Numbered from the stretch's first letter, positions 10,242 to 18,463 are shown. The stretch: DNA of 64,000 nt from an uncultured Rubrobacteraceae bacterium (GCA_902806065.1 CADCVE010000065.1:19443-83442); one strand, 5' to 3'. Program-made: numbers and translations. Notes: generated by a model not told the origin, from the sequence alone.

Positions 10242-11054
10242 ATGTGCCGCATCGTCGCGTATCTCGGTGAAGAGCGAGTATCGCTCTCTTCGCTCGTCTT
10301 GAAGCCGGATCACTCCCTGCTCGTCCAGAGCTACGCGCCGAAGGAGATGATGAGCGGGGTAGTCAACGCCGACGGCTTCGGAACGGGCTGGTACGCCCCG
10401 GAGATAGACGGCGAGCCCGCGGTCTACCGGTCAAACGCCCCTATCTGGGCCGACCGTAGCTTCGCCAGTATAGCGCCCAAGGTTTCCTCCTCCACCATCC
10501 TCGCCGCCGTCCGCAGCGCGACGCCGGGCCTCCCCGCAGAGGAGAGCGGCGTCCCCCCATTCGCCTCCGGCCCCTACCTCTTCGCCCACAACGGCGCCAT
10601 AACGGACTTCCGCGCTACCGCAATGCGCCCTCTACGCGACTCCTTGAGCGACATCTCGTACTCCAGCCTCCTCGGCGTAACGGACTCCGAGACCATCTTC
10701 GCCCTCCTCCTGGACCGGCTGCGCGAAGCGAAGGCTCCCCCCGGAGACGCCGGCTCTTTGGCCGAAGCGACCGCCGAGACCGTTCAACTCGTCTCCAAGG
10801 TCTGTGCGAAGCTCGGGGTCTACGCCTCTCTCAACATCGGAGTAACGGACGGCGAGGCGATGGTCTTCACCCGTTACTCTACGGAAGGACCGGGCAACTC
10901 ACTGTACTTCGCCGAAAGCACCGGGACTTCTTCGAACGCCGTAGTAGTCGCCTCCGAGCGCCTCGACGGGGACGCCGATTGGCGGCAGGTACCCGATAGG
11001 CATCTATTCGCGGCGAGTACCGGAGGAGTTACGGTGCGACCTCTGCGGTGGTAA
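10242..11054 (+). CDS. egtC: class II glutamine amidotransferase, EgtC-type
   Basis: This 270-residue Ntn hydrolase starts MCRIVAYLGE; Met removal exposes Cys2 as the catalytic nucleophile. EgtC removes the gamma-glutamyl group from gamma-glutamyl-hercynylcysteine sulfoxide. It has the class II GATase core: NADGFGTGWYAP, AAVRSATPGLP in the position of the R-x-AT motif, and FAHNGAITDFR. It lies directly downstream of egtB, which favours EgtC over a generic GATase. No clear ribosome binding site precedes the ATG. Confidence 0.9.
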   Translation: MCRIVAYLGEERVSLSSLVLKPDHSLLVQSYAPKEMMSGVVNADGFGTGWYAPEIDGEPAVYRSNAPIWADRSFASIAPKVSSSTILAAVRSATPGLPAEESGVPPFASGPYLFAHNGAITDFRATAMRPLRDSLSDISYSSLLGVTDSETIFALLLDRLREAKAPPGDAGSLAEATAETVQLVSKVCAKLGVYASLNIGVTDGEAMVFTRYSTEGPGNSLYFAESTGTSSNAVVVASERLDGDADWRQVPDRHLFAASTGGVTVRPLRW

Positions 11055-11062
11055 GCTCATAC

Positions 11063-11090
11063 GGGTTCTTGCCGGTTCCGCAAGAACTCT
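11063..11090 (+). terminator. hairpin after egtC
   Basis: GTTCTTGC (11065-11072) and GCAAGAAC (11080-11087) form a perfect 8-bp stem with a 7-base loop, starting about 10 bases after the egtC stop and followed by TCTTCCT. It is likely a transcription terminator or mRNA 3'-end hairpin. Confidence 0.45.
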
Positions 11091-11288
11091 TCCTGAGGTT
11101 AGCGCACACACTCCCATACTACGCAAAAAGACGTGGGGAGGACGCAAGTATGGGCTTATACTCAACGCTGCCGCAAGGTTGCCGAGAGATCGTTCTTAGG
11201 AGGAACCCAAGCTGCTCGTGTGGTACGCCCAGGCGTTCGAAAGGAAGGCGACATCGACGGCCAGCGATCAACGCGGGGCCGGGAGTTG

Positions 11289-11882
11289 GTGAGCGAAAGC
11301 CGTGGCGCGTCCGAGCGGGGAACCGTCTTCACGATCGGGCATTCCAACCATTCAGCGGAGAAGTTCGTTGGCTTGTTGAAGCAGCACGGGATCGAGGTAG
11401 TGGCGGACGTCCGTTCGCAGCCGTACTCCAGGCACGCGCCGCACTTCAACGCCAAATATATTGAAGCTATCCTGTTGAAAAACGGAATCGGGCGCCTGTT
11501 CCTTGGCTCCGAGCTAGGAGGAAGGCCTACAACAGAGGAGTTTTACGACGAAGATGGCCGGGTGGACTATGCGCGGATCGAGAGATCCCGGCCGTTCCTC
11601 GATGGTATCCAGCAGCTGGAGAGGGGCATCCAATACCGTAGGATCACCCTGCTCTGTAGTGAGGAGGATCCTGGCGGCTGCCATCGCAGGCTCCTCATCG
11701 GGCGGGTTCTGATCGAGCGGGGAATCTCCATCCGGCATATCCGGGGTGACGGCAGCGTCCAGACGGAGGGCGAAACAAGCGACGGCCAGCCGGTGCTATT
11801 TCCGGACTTGGAGGTGAGGGTACGGAAGTCTATACAATCGGTTTCACCAAGAAGACGGCGTCCGAGTTCTTCGGGACGTTGA
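11289..11882 (+). CDS. DUF488 family protein, copy 1
   Basis: This protein of about 197 residues carries the DUF488 signatures: VFTIGHSNHSAEKF, VVADVRSQPYSRHAPHFN, LGSELGGRPT and the Cys-His pair LLCSEEDPGGCHRRLLI. The family's biochemical role is not established; the conserved Asp-Val-Arg and C-(x7)-CHR residues suggest an enzyme or nucleic-acid-associated protein. The GTG at 11289 is chosen because homology begins just after it, although the frame is open from 11133. Its 3' end overlaps the second DUF488 frame, followed by a dual-OB-like protein: an apparent three-gene unit. Confidence 0.82.
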   Translation: MSESRGASERGTVFTIGHSNHSAEKFVGLLKQHGIEVVADVRSQPYSRHAPHFNAKYIEAILLKNGIGRLFLGSELGGRPTTEEFYDEDGRVDYARIERSRPFLDGIQQLERGIQYRRITLLCSEEDPGGCHRRLLIGRVLIERGISIRHIRGDGSVQTEGETSDGQPVLFPDLEVRVRKSIQSVSPRRRRPSSSGR

Positions 11883-12262
11883 GGGAGGCCGGGATAAAGC
11901 GGCTCATCGACGTGCGGCTGAACAACTCGTCCCAGTTGGCGGGGTTCACCAAACGCGACGACCTCTCGTTCTTCCTCGAAGAGCTTTGTAGCGCGGAGTA
12001 CCTCTACGAACCGTTGCTCGCCCCGACGCGCGAGATGCTCGACGCTTACAGAAAGGGAAGAGAGAGTTGGTCCGGGTACGAAAGGCGCTTTCTGGAGCTG
12101 ATACGGGAGCGCCGGGTCGAAGAGGCGCTGGACAGGAGACTCTTCGAGGAGGTGCCGGCGGCGCTCCTGTGTAGCGAGGCCAGGCCCGAGCGTTGCCACC
12201 GGCGCCTCGTTCTGGAGTACCTGGATCGGGAATGGTGCGGCGTCCGGGCCGTTCACCTGTAG
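11828..12262 (+). CDS. DUF488 family protein, copy 2 (start codon unclear)
   Basis: Homology begins at 11828 with VYTIGFTKKTASEFF and continues LIDVRLNNSSQLAGFTKRDD and LLCSEARPERCHRRLV, about 145 residues. This is a different DUF488 subtype from copy 1. In this frame no ATG, GTG or TTG exists between the stop at 11747 and a TTG at 11879, and starting at 11879 would remove the conserved TIGFTKK segment. It may use a rare start (ATT at 11798), be joined to copy 1 by a -1 frameshift, or carry a one-base error. It overlaps the end of copy 1. Confidence 0.8.
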   Translation, partial: VYTIGFTKKTASEFFGTLREAGIKRLIDVRLNNSSQLAGFTKRDDLSFFLEELCSAEYLYEPLLAPTREMLDAYRKGRESWSGYERRFLELIRERRVEEALDRRLFEEVPAALLCSEARPERCHRRLVLEYLDREWCGVRAVHL

Positions 12263-12267
12263 AGATC

Positions 12268-12960
12268 GTGCAGATACTAGTAAACCATCTGACGCGGATG
12301 CAGCCCGGGTACGTATGTGTCGCGGGCGTGGACGTAAACACGCTGAGCCACGTCCGTCCGGTGCTCCCGCGCGGCAGGCTCACCACCGGCCTCCTCAAGT
12401 GCAACGGAGGACCGTTGGACATTGCCTCCGTGGTGGACCTTGGCCCGACCGTTTACGCTGGAAGCGCCCCGGAGATGGAGGATCATCGCTTCGACCCGGC
12501 GAAGGCGACGTGGTTGTTCGACGACGACCCGGAAGATTACTGGGAACTACTCAACCAGATGGCCCGCGAGAGCCTGGCGGCGATCTTCGGACCCGTCCTC
12601 GAGCAGGAGGAAGGAAGCTGCACGGTCGATGTCGGGGAGGGGCACGCCTCGCTGGGCTGCCTGGCTCCACAGGAGCGGCCGTGGCTGTACGTAGACCATC
12701 GGGGCACCGTCAGGATAGTCCTCGAATGCACGACGCCCTCATCGGACCTCGCGGTGGCGGACCTGCGGCTATACGAGAGGGATCACAAAACGCCCCGCCG
12801 GGACCTCGTAGCGAGCGTACAAAGACGCATCGAATCCGGCGTCGAGGTGATCCTTAGCGTCGGGCTGACGCGGCCCTGGCGCAAGCGGGACGACATGGCC
12901 GAGAGACACTGGTTGCAGGTCAATAACATCCACCTCCAGGACGACCCGTTGTGGAGATAG
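12268..12960 (+). CDS. dual-OB-domain-like protein
   Basis: This protein of about 230 residues starts VQILVNHLTRMQPGYVCVAG with VDVNTLSHVRPVLPRG. It resembles the opening of dual-OB-fold proteins, where a short strand precedes a C-x-AG-x-D motif and an arginine-proline pair. A second half (about 130-225) contains LYVDHRGTVRIVLEC and VILSVGLTRPW. OB folds usually bind nucleic acid, but no activity is known to me for this family. The GTG at 12268 lies 5 bases after the DUF488 stop; a longer frame from 12193 would overlap that gene. It forms the third gene of the DUF488 unit. Confidence 0.72.
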   Translation: MQILVNHLTRMQPGYVCVAGVDVNTLSHVRPVLPRGRLTTGLLKCNGGPLDIASVVDLGPTVYAGSAPEMEDHRFDPAKATWLFDDDPEDYWELLNQMARESLAAIFGPVLEQEEGSCTVDVGEGHASLGCLAPQERPWLYVDHRGTVRIVLECTTPSSDLAVADLRLYERDHKTPRRDLVASVQRRIESGVEVILSVGLTRPWRKRDDMAERHWLQVNNIHLQDDPLWR

Positions 12961-12990
12961 AGGGCGGAAGGCGCAACCAGTACGGAACTC

Positions 12991-13016
12991 AACAGGGGCA
13001 CTCAGGTGCCTCTGTT
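12991..13016. terminator. hairpin after the DUF488/dual-OB unit
   Basis: AACAGGGGCAC (12991-13001) and GTGCCTCTGTT (13006-13016) form an 11-bp stem with one G-T pair and a TCAG loop. It lies between the convergent dual-OB gene and the ECF operon. There is no strong T-run, as is common in high-GC actinobacteria. Confidence 0.45.
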
Positions 13017-13076
13017 CGTATCACGCGCCCGGCCACTGCGAAGTACGGATGCCGTGTCGGGGTCAGCGGAATTTTC

Positions 13077-13907
13077 TCACGCTCCGAGTCTGTCCGGGAG
13101 TTGCCAGGCCAGCAGCACCCAGGCTATTACCAGTAGCAGGATCAGCCAATCGGAGATAGTGGCGTGTAGGCGGCGGAACTTGGTGCGGCGCCGTCCGCCG
13201 CGGTAGCTCCGCGTGTTCATCGCGGTGGTGAGGAGGTCGGCGCGGGTGAAGCCGCTGATAAAGATCGGGACGAGAAGGCGTCCTATGCGCCTCGCCCGCG
13301 TGAGGGCGCCGCCTTCGTCGAAGGGTACTCCGCGGGCGGTCTGGGCGCGGGCGAGGCGCTCGACCTCGCCGACGAAGATGGGGACGAACTTTATCGCGAT
13401 CACGAACACCAGCACTAGCTCGTTGACAGGTACCCGCAGCTTCTGTAGCGGCCTGAAGATAAGCTCAAGGCCGTTGGTCAGATCCACGAGCGAGGTCGTC
13501 AGCATCAGCATGGTCGTCACGTAGTAGAGGAAGATAACGCGCAGGCCCAGGATACCCGCCGTATACAGCCCAACGGTTGAGACGGATAGAAAGCCCCAGC
13601 GCCACAGGTAGCTGGACTCCGGGGCCTCTCCAGGATAGAAGAGGACTTGAAAGAAGAGGATAAAGGCCAGAAAGCCCAGAAACAGTCGCGAGCCTCGTAG
13701 CACGTAGCTAAGAGGCACACGCGCGATCAAGTGGATTAGGACGAGCAGCGGAAATATAAGGGCGAATCCAACGAAGCTGTCTATCAAGAACGAGGCGACG
13801 GTCAACACGAACGTAATCGTCAGCTTGATCCTGGCATCCATGCGGTGGATCCAGGACCCGGTATCTATGAACTGCCCAAAGATGACGTTCCGCTGAAGCT
13901 CCAGCAC
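13077..13907 (-). CDS. ecfT: ECF transporter transmembrane component EcfT
   Basis: This 276-residue membrane scaffold couples the two ATPases to the substrate-binding S component. It has about five to six hydrophobic segments between residues 30 and 265 and the cytoplasmic coupling helices with AQTARGVPFDEGG (Ala-Arg-Gly motif) and AMNTRSYRGG (here Thr-Arg-Ser in the second motif). The GTG start at 13907 overlaps the TAG of the upstream ATPase gene by one base, so translation is probably coupled. It is the last gene of the operon ecfS-ecfA-ecfA'-ecfT. Confidence 0.92.
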   Translation of the reverse strand: MLELQRNVIFGQFIDTGSWIHRMDARIKLTITFVLTVASFLIDSFVGFALIFPLLVLIHLIARVPLSYVLRGSRLFLGFLAFILFFQVLFYPGEAPESSYLWRWGFLSVSTVGLYTAGILGLRVIFLYYVTTMLMLTTSLVDLTNGLELIFRPLQKLRVPVNELVLVFVIAIKFVPIFVGEVERLARAQTARGVPFDEGGALTRARRIGRLLVPIFISGFTRADLLTTAMNTRSYRGGRRRTKFRRLHATISDWLILLLVIAWVLLAWQLPDRLGA

Positions 13908-14794
13908 TACACGAGCCCCAACCGCTTCAGCACCTCGGCCTCCAACTCATCCTCCGTCAACACCGCAGTCGGCAGGTCCGAGAACAGCTTGCCAAGCTCG
14001 CGCGCGCAGAGGACCGGCTCGGGCAAGGTTATATCCAACTCCGCGAGACGACCGGGCTCGCGCAACACCTCGCGCACCGGACCATCCACGACGACCCTAC
14101 CCGCGTCGAGGACGATGAACCGGTCGCACAGCAGGCTCGCGTCACTCAGAGACGCCGAGCATACTATGAGGGTCAGGTCGCGGTCTTTTTGCAGCCGGAT
14201 CAGCAACTCCATCAACTCGCGCCTGCCCCGGGGGTCGAGCCCCGCCATCGGCTCATCGAGCACCAAAACCGGCGTGTGCATCGCCAGAACGCCCGCTATA
14301 GCAACCCTGCGCCGCTGCCCCCCGGAGAGCGCATGGATATACCGCAGCCGATACTCCGGGTACGGGAGCCCCAGCGCATCCAAGCTCTCTTCAACGCGCC
14401 GGCGTGTCTCCTCCGCGGAGAGCCCGGCGGCGGTCGGCCCAAAGGCCACGTCCGCTCCAACGACGTCCTCCACGAGCTGCGAATCGGGCTGCTGAAAGAC
14501 GATACCGACCCGCCGGCGCAGGGCCCCGCGGTCGTAGCCCGGGGTGGCCACGTCTTCGCCATCGTGAAAGACTTGGCCGGCTTTCAGGCGCAGGAGGTGG
14601 GCGAAGGAGTCTACGACGGTCGATTTGCCGGATTGGGTGGGACCGACTATCCCGACGCGCTCGCCGCGCCGGATGCTGAACGAGACGTCACGTATAGCTT
14701 CGCTCGCCCGCGGGGTTCCTTCGAGGTAGGTGTAGCGGAAGTTCCTGAGTTCGATGATAGGAGGAGCTGCCGCGTGGTCTATCTGATCCATCAA
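13907..14794 (-). CDS. ecfA2: ECF transporter ATPase (second)
   Basis: This 295-residue ABC ATPase powers ECF vitamin uptake. Walker A is GPTQSGKST (51-59), a slightly unusual form with Gln before Ser-Gly-Lys. The Q-loop is VFQQPDSQLVEDVV, the signature LSGGQRRRVAIAG, and Walker B VLVLDEPMAGLDP. Its ATG overlaps the stop of the first ATPase gene by 4 bases, and its stop overlaps ecfT. The C-terminal extension (about 250-295) is typical of EcfA proteins. Confidence 0.92.
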   Translation of the reverse strand: MMDQIDHAAAPPIIELRNFRYTYLEGTPRASEAIRDVSFSIRRGERVGIVGPTQSGKSTVVDSFAHLLRLKAGQVFHDGEDVATPGYDRGALRRRVGIVFQQPDSQLVEDVVGADVAFGPTAAGLSAEETRRRVEESLDALGLPYPEYRLRYIHALSGGQRRRVAIAGVLAMHTPVLVLDEPMAGLDPRGRRELMELLIRLQKDRDLTLIVCSASLSDASLLCDRFIVLDAGRVVVDGPVREVLREPGRLAELDITLPEPVLCARELGKLFSDLPTAVLTEDELEAEVLKRLGLV

Positions 14795-15645
14795 GATGAC
14801 TCGGCGGTAGCCGGGGAACCGAGCGCAGCGGAGAGCGCGGCCCGCAGGTCGACCTCGTTCAAAACGTCGCCTTCGAGCGGCACGCCGCGAGCGCGCAGCC
14901 GGTGGGCGAGGCTCGCGGCGAGTGGCACGTCCAGCCCGATGGAGCGCAGCTTCTCGACGTGGCGGAAGACCTGCGCCGGCTCTCCGTCCAGGACTATGCG
15001 CCCCTCGTCCATGACCACGACCCGGTCGAAGAGGGTCGCCTCGGACATGGAGTGGGTGACGTGGAGGACGCCCATCCCCTCGCGGCGGTTCAACTCCCTG
15101 ACCGTGGAGATAAGACGCGTCGCGGCCGGGACCGGCAAGAGTGAGGTCGGCTCGTCCAGGATCAAGACCCGGGGCCGCATCGCTAACGCGCCAGCGATGG
15201 CTACTCGCTGCTTCTGCCCCGGCGAGAGGTCTTCGATCAAGCGCCCACCGATCGCGCTTAACCCCAACGCCTCCAGAGACGTCTCGACCCTCTCCGAGAT
15301 CTCCTCGCGTGGCAACCCCAGGTTCTCCGGACCAAAGGCCACGTCATCGGCGACCCGGTTCATCACGAGCTGATCGTCCGGGTCCTGAAAGACCACCGAC
15401 ACCCGGCGGCGCACCTCCCACTGACCCTCCTCCCGAACAGGAACGCCATCAATGTGGATCACACCCTCCGTCGGGTACAGCACAGCGGTCAGGAGCTTGA
15501 CGAGCGTACTCTTCCCCGAGCCATTGTGACCGATGACCGCGACGAACTGGCCCGCCTCGATCCGCAAGTCAAGCCCACGCAGCGCGTGAACGGCATCAGC
15601 CTCGCCCGTCCGATAAGCGAACGAAACGCCCTCAAGCTCGATCAT
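14791..15645 (-). CDS. ecfA1: ECF transporter ATPase (first)
   Basis: This 284-residue ABC ATPase has Walker A GHNGSGKST (39-47), Q-loop VFQDPDDQLVMNRV, signature LSPGQKQRVAIAG and Walker B VLILDEPTS. The D-loop is odd: after DEPTS it reads LLPVPAATR rather than the usual ALDP-like sequence, so the conserved Asp is missing. It pairs with the ATPase downstream to form the heterodimer. The gene lies 51 bases after the S-component gene. Confidence 0.92.
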   Translation of the reverse strand: MIELEGVSFAYRTGEADAVHALRGLDLRIEAGQFVAVIGHNGSGKSTLVKLLTAVLYPTEGVIHIDGVPVREEGQWEVRRRVSVVFQDPDDQLVMNRVADDVAFGPENLGLPREEISERVETSLEALGLSAIGGRLIEDLSPGQKQRVAIAGALAMRPRVLILDEPTSLLPVPAATRLISTVRELNRREGMGVLHVTHSMSEATLFDRVVVMDEGRIVLDGEPAQVFRHVEKLRSIGLDVPLAASLAHRLRARGVPLEGDVLNEVDLRAALSAALGSPATAESS

Positions 15646-15696
15646 CGGACTCGCATATACACTCGCATGCGCGCTCGCGTACGCAGTGACCGCCGG

Positions 15697-16296
15697 CTAG
15701 TACCGCCGCTCTTCGTCGGACTTCACCTCCGGCGCGGTGGTGCGTCCGCTGCGATACAAGAGAACTCCCCTGACCACGACTACCGTGACCACGGCCGCGA
15801 TGATCGCCTCGGCTATGGCTTGCGGCACTATCGGCACGAGGGCGGCCAGCGGCAGGTAGCCCAGGAGTACGGCCATCGTGAGCACCCCGACGGTGTTGGC
15901 CAGCGAGCCCAGGACACCCGCGGCGGCCGATGCCAGGTCTATGCTCCAGTTGCGCAGGCCTACAAACACGGCCCATGCTACGCCACCAATCACGAGCCGC
16001 GGCAGTATCGAGACCAGTGGGTCTCTGAAGAAAGGCACTTCGGCCTGAATGAAAGAGAAAATCCCAAAGATCCCGCCTACGATCGTGCCCACGATGGGGC
16101 CTTCCAACGCGCCACCGAGGATGGCGGGGACGTGCATTATGGTCGCATTGCCCGCGAGGTTCGGCACCGGGATAAAACCGAGACGAGTGTAGCCGAGGAA
16201 GATCGCGATCCCTCCCAGGATGCCAGCTATTACGATCTGCCGGACGTTGAAGCTGAATACCGAGCCACGCCCCTCACTACCCGAACCCGTCGTCAT
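15697..16296 (-). CDS. ECF transporter substrate-specific S component
   Basis: This 199-residue, roughly six-helix membrane protein binds the vitamin or cofactor for the ECF complex. After a short Gly/Ser-rich N-terminus it reads FNVRQIVIAGILGGIAIFLG, then TRLGFIPVPNLAGNATIMHVP and a glycine-rich IVGTIVGGIFGIFSF, a pattern of the large ECF S-component family. Substrate cannot be assigned. The ATG at 16296 follows AGGAGG at good spacing and is preferred over the frame beginning at 16371. I saw no recognisable riboswitch upstream. It is the first gene of the operon. Confidence 0.88.
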   Translation of the reverse strand: MTTGSGSEGRGSVFSFNVRQIVIAGILGGIAIFLGYTRLGFIPVPNLAGNATIMHVPAILGGALEGPIVGTIVGGIFGIFSFIQAEVPFFRDPLVSILPRLVIGGVAWAVFVGLRNWSIDLASAAAGVLGSLANTVGVLTMAVLLGYLPLAALVPIVPQAIAEAIIAAVVTVVVVRGVLLYRSGRTTAPEVKSDEERRY

Positions 16297-16420
16297 CACA
16301 GACCCTCCTAGTCTCTTCCGCTCTCTGGTTGACCTATATGCTCTACCCACAGAGTATCGACACTTGCACACGCGCTGTCAAACCCCTAAAACAGCGGCGT
16401 AAAGCACCAACCCTCGCCGT

Positions 16421-16570
16421 TCAGCCACCATCCACCAGCACAAAGGAACCCGTCACGTGGGAGCTTGTCCCGGAAGAGAGAAAGATACCCACCTCCACCA
16501 TCTCTTGCGGCTGCGCCCAGCGCCCGAGGATACTCTTGCCGGCGTAGACCTCGTACCGTTCAGGTTGCTC
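16421..16570 (-). pseudogene. remnant of an SDR dehydrogenase (C-terminal 45 codons)
   Basis: On the minus strand, from about 16570 to a TGA at 16421, the frame reads ERYEVYAGKSILGRWAQPQE, then MVEVGIFLSSGTSSHVTGS and FVLVDGG before the stop. This is the typical short-chain dehydrogenase C-terminus (GRWGxPEE, FLxSxxSSYVTG, VDGG). An in-frame TGA cuts it off at about 16580, and the Rossmann domain and the catalytic Ser-Tyr-Lys are absent. It abuts an N-acetyltransferase remnant, so both are decay products. Confidence 0.75.
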
Positions 16571-16861
16571 TTTGATCTGTCAGCGCCGAGCCGACGCCCT
16601 GCCCTTGACGTTCGGGAAAAACAGCCACCAGCGCCAGCGCCAGGGCTTCTACGCTACCGCGCCTTCTCGATGCAGGGGGCGCTGAACAAGACGTGGCCTG
16701 GATTTGCCTTCACTCTTGGCCATCAGGGATAGGCGGACACACGCTCCTCTACCCAGGTCATCGGCCAACCTTGCCTCGTTTCCCCGGCCAAACGCCAGGC
16801 GGTTCACCTCTCTGGTAGCAGAAACGTCTCCTGCCCCCTCTACCTGGATCTCCCAGCTCAT
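16563..16861 (-). pseudogene. decayed GNAT N-acetyltransferase
   Basis: An ATG at 16861 opens a frame reading VNRLAFGRGNEARLADDL and VRLSLMAKSEG, the N-terminal part of YhbS-like GNAT acetyltransferases. It hits a stop at 16649. In another frame the sequence continues ALALALVAVFPERQGQGVGS and ALTDQ, which matches the acetyl-CoA-binding segment (VLPxxQGxGxGSAL). The gene is therefore frameshifted and its end is replaced by the SDR fragment. It lies 3 bases after the aldehyde dehydrogenase gene stop. Confidence 0.72.
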
Positions 16862-16864
16862 CGC

Positions 16865-18463
16865 CTACTCCGGCAGGACGAAGTCGGGATCGCCGGGGAG
16901 ATCGGCCACGTCCATCTGGGCTTTCTGGAGCTTTCCGGCGTAGTCCCAGTTCACCGCCTGCCAGCGTGTAAACTGGTCCAGGACCCATATCCCCGAGAGG
17001 CGGCTGCCGTTGCCGGACTTGCCGTTGCCACCGAAGGGCAGGTGCGCCTCCGCCCCGGAGGTAGAGTTGTTGATACTGAGCATCCCGGCGGTGCTACGCT
17101 CCCGGAAGCGCAAGGCGGTTGCCGCGTCGCGCGTGTAGATCGCCGCCGACAGACCGTAACCGTGCCCGTTGGCGAGCCCTACGGCCTCCTCGAAGTCCCC
17201 AAAGGAGGCGACGCCGACTATAGGGCCGAAGGTCTCGGTGCGGTAGAGCTCGTCCTCCTTTCTCACGCCTTCTACTATCGTTGGGTGGCAGTACAGGCCG
17301 GCCTCCGGGTCGCCGATGAAGCCACGGCGGGGGTTGTCGGCGGTAATTCTGCCGGTCCCGCTGGAGCCGTATATTTCGTGATGCGGCTGAATGAGGTCCA
17401 GCCATCCCAGGAAACGCTCGTGAAAGCGCTCGCCGAGCATGGGGCCGTAGAGGACGGCCTCCATCGGGTCGCCTATACGAGCCTCCTCGACAGCCCTTGC
17501 GAAGCGGGAGACGAACTCGTCGTGGACCGAGTCGTGAGCGATCGCCGTGCCGAGCGAGGTACAGCGCTGACCAGCGGTACCGAAGCCGCTGAAGAGTGCG
17601 CCTTCGACCGCCAGTTCCAGGTCGGCGTCGGGCATTACCACGAGCGGGTTCTTGCCGCCTAGCTCCAGGCATGGCGACTGCAGGTGCCGCCCGCAGAGCT
17701 CTCCGATCCTACGCCCGACCTCCGAGGAGCCGGTGAAGCCGACCTTGTCCACTAACCCGGCGTCCAGCGCCTTCTCCAATCCCTCGAAGGTCTCCGGACC
17801 CTCGGCCTGCACGACGTTCAGCACCCCGTCCGGCAGGCCGCCGCGCGTGAATAGTTGGGCGAGGGCGTCGCTGATGGCCGGGGAGTATTCCGCCGGCTTC
17901 CATACTACGGCGTTGCCGCAGACGAGGGCCGGGATCAGGTACCAGGAGGGAACGGCCACGGGGAAGTTGCCGGCCGTGACGATAGCCGCGACCCCGACCG
18001 GAACCCGGAAGGTAAGGAGTTGCTTTTCGGGCATCTCGCTCGGGACGGTCTGACCGTAGAGACGGCGGCCCTCACCGGTAAAGAAGTCGCAGGTGTCGAC
18101 GATCTCCTGTACCTCGCCAAGCGACTCCGCGTAGGGCTTGCCGATCTCGCGGGTCACCAGCTGTGCCAGAGCCTTCTTGTTCGACTCCACCAGACGTCCG
18201 ACCTGCTTGATCACTCGCGCCCGGACCGGCGCTGGGACAGAGGCCCAGCCGGACTGCACCCCACGCGCAACGCGGCAAGCCTCAACGAAAGTATCCGCAT
18301 CACCGAGCAAAACCTCGGCCACCACTTCATCTGTACGAGCCGGGTTAGTCGACCTCGAGCTCCCGCCCGGGGCATTCTTCAGCGTACGGCCTCCCAGGAT
18401 GGAGGCAACCATGCGGGAAGTCGAAGGGTCTCTCTTACGGGCACCAGCGGCAGTGTCACCCAT
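16865..18463 (-). CDS. aldehyde dehydrogenase, ALDH7/AASADH-like
   Basis: This 532-residue NAD(P)-dependent enzyme oxidises an aldehyde to its acid. It shows IVTAGNFPVAVPSWYL, KPAEYSPAIS, FTGSSEVGRRIG, the Glu-bearing LELGGKNPLVVMPDADL, and the catalytic Cys in GTAGQRCTSLGTA. The LELGGKN and GTAGQRCT forms are closest to aminoadipate/piperideine-carboxylate semialdehyde dehydrogenases, but substrate is not certain. The ATG at 18463 (MGDTAAGARKRD) has GAGGAGG 7 bases upstream and is preferred over 18487. It faces away from the MetE-like gene, with a long leader region between them. Confidence 0.9.
   Translation of the reverse strand: MGDTAAGARKRDPSTSRMVASILGGRTLKNAPGGSSRSTNPARTDEVVAEVLLGDADTFVEACRVARGVQSGWASVPAPVRARVIKQVGRLVESNKKALAQLVTREIGKPYAESLGEVQEIVDTCDFFTGEGRRLYGQTVPSEMPEKQLLTFRVPVGVAAIVTAGNFPVAVPSWYLIPALVCGNAVVWKPAEYSPAISDALAQLFTRGGLPDGVLNVVQAEGPETFEGLEKALDAGLVDKVGFTGSSEVGRRIGELCGRHLQSPCLELGGKNPLVVMPDADLELAVEGALFSGFGTAGQRCTSLGTAIAHDSVHDEFVSRFARAVEEARIGDPMEAVLYGPMLGERFHERFLGWLDLIQPHHEIYGSSGTGRITADNPRRGFIGDPEAGLYCHPTIVEGVRKEDELYRTETFGPIVGVASFGDFEEAVGLANGHGYGLSAAIYTRDAATALRFRERSTAGMLSINNSTSGAEAHLPFGGNGKSGNGSRLSGIWVLDQFTRWQAVNWDYAGKLQKAQMDVADLPGDPDFVLPE

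Noticed and set aside
11133..11288. Longer N-terminus of DUF488 copy 1 from GTG 11133
   Set aside because: The extra 52 residues have no DUF488 similarity and are Arg-rich; homology begins after the GTG at 11289.
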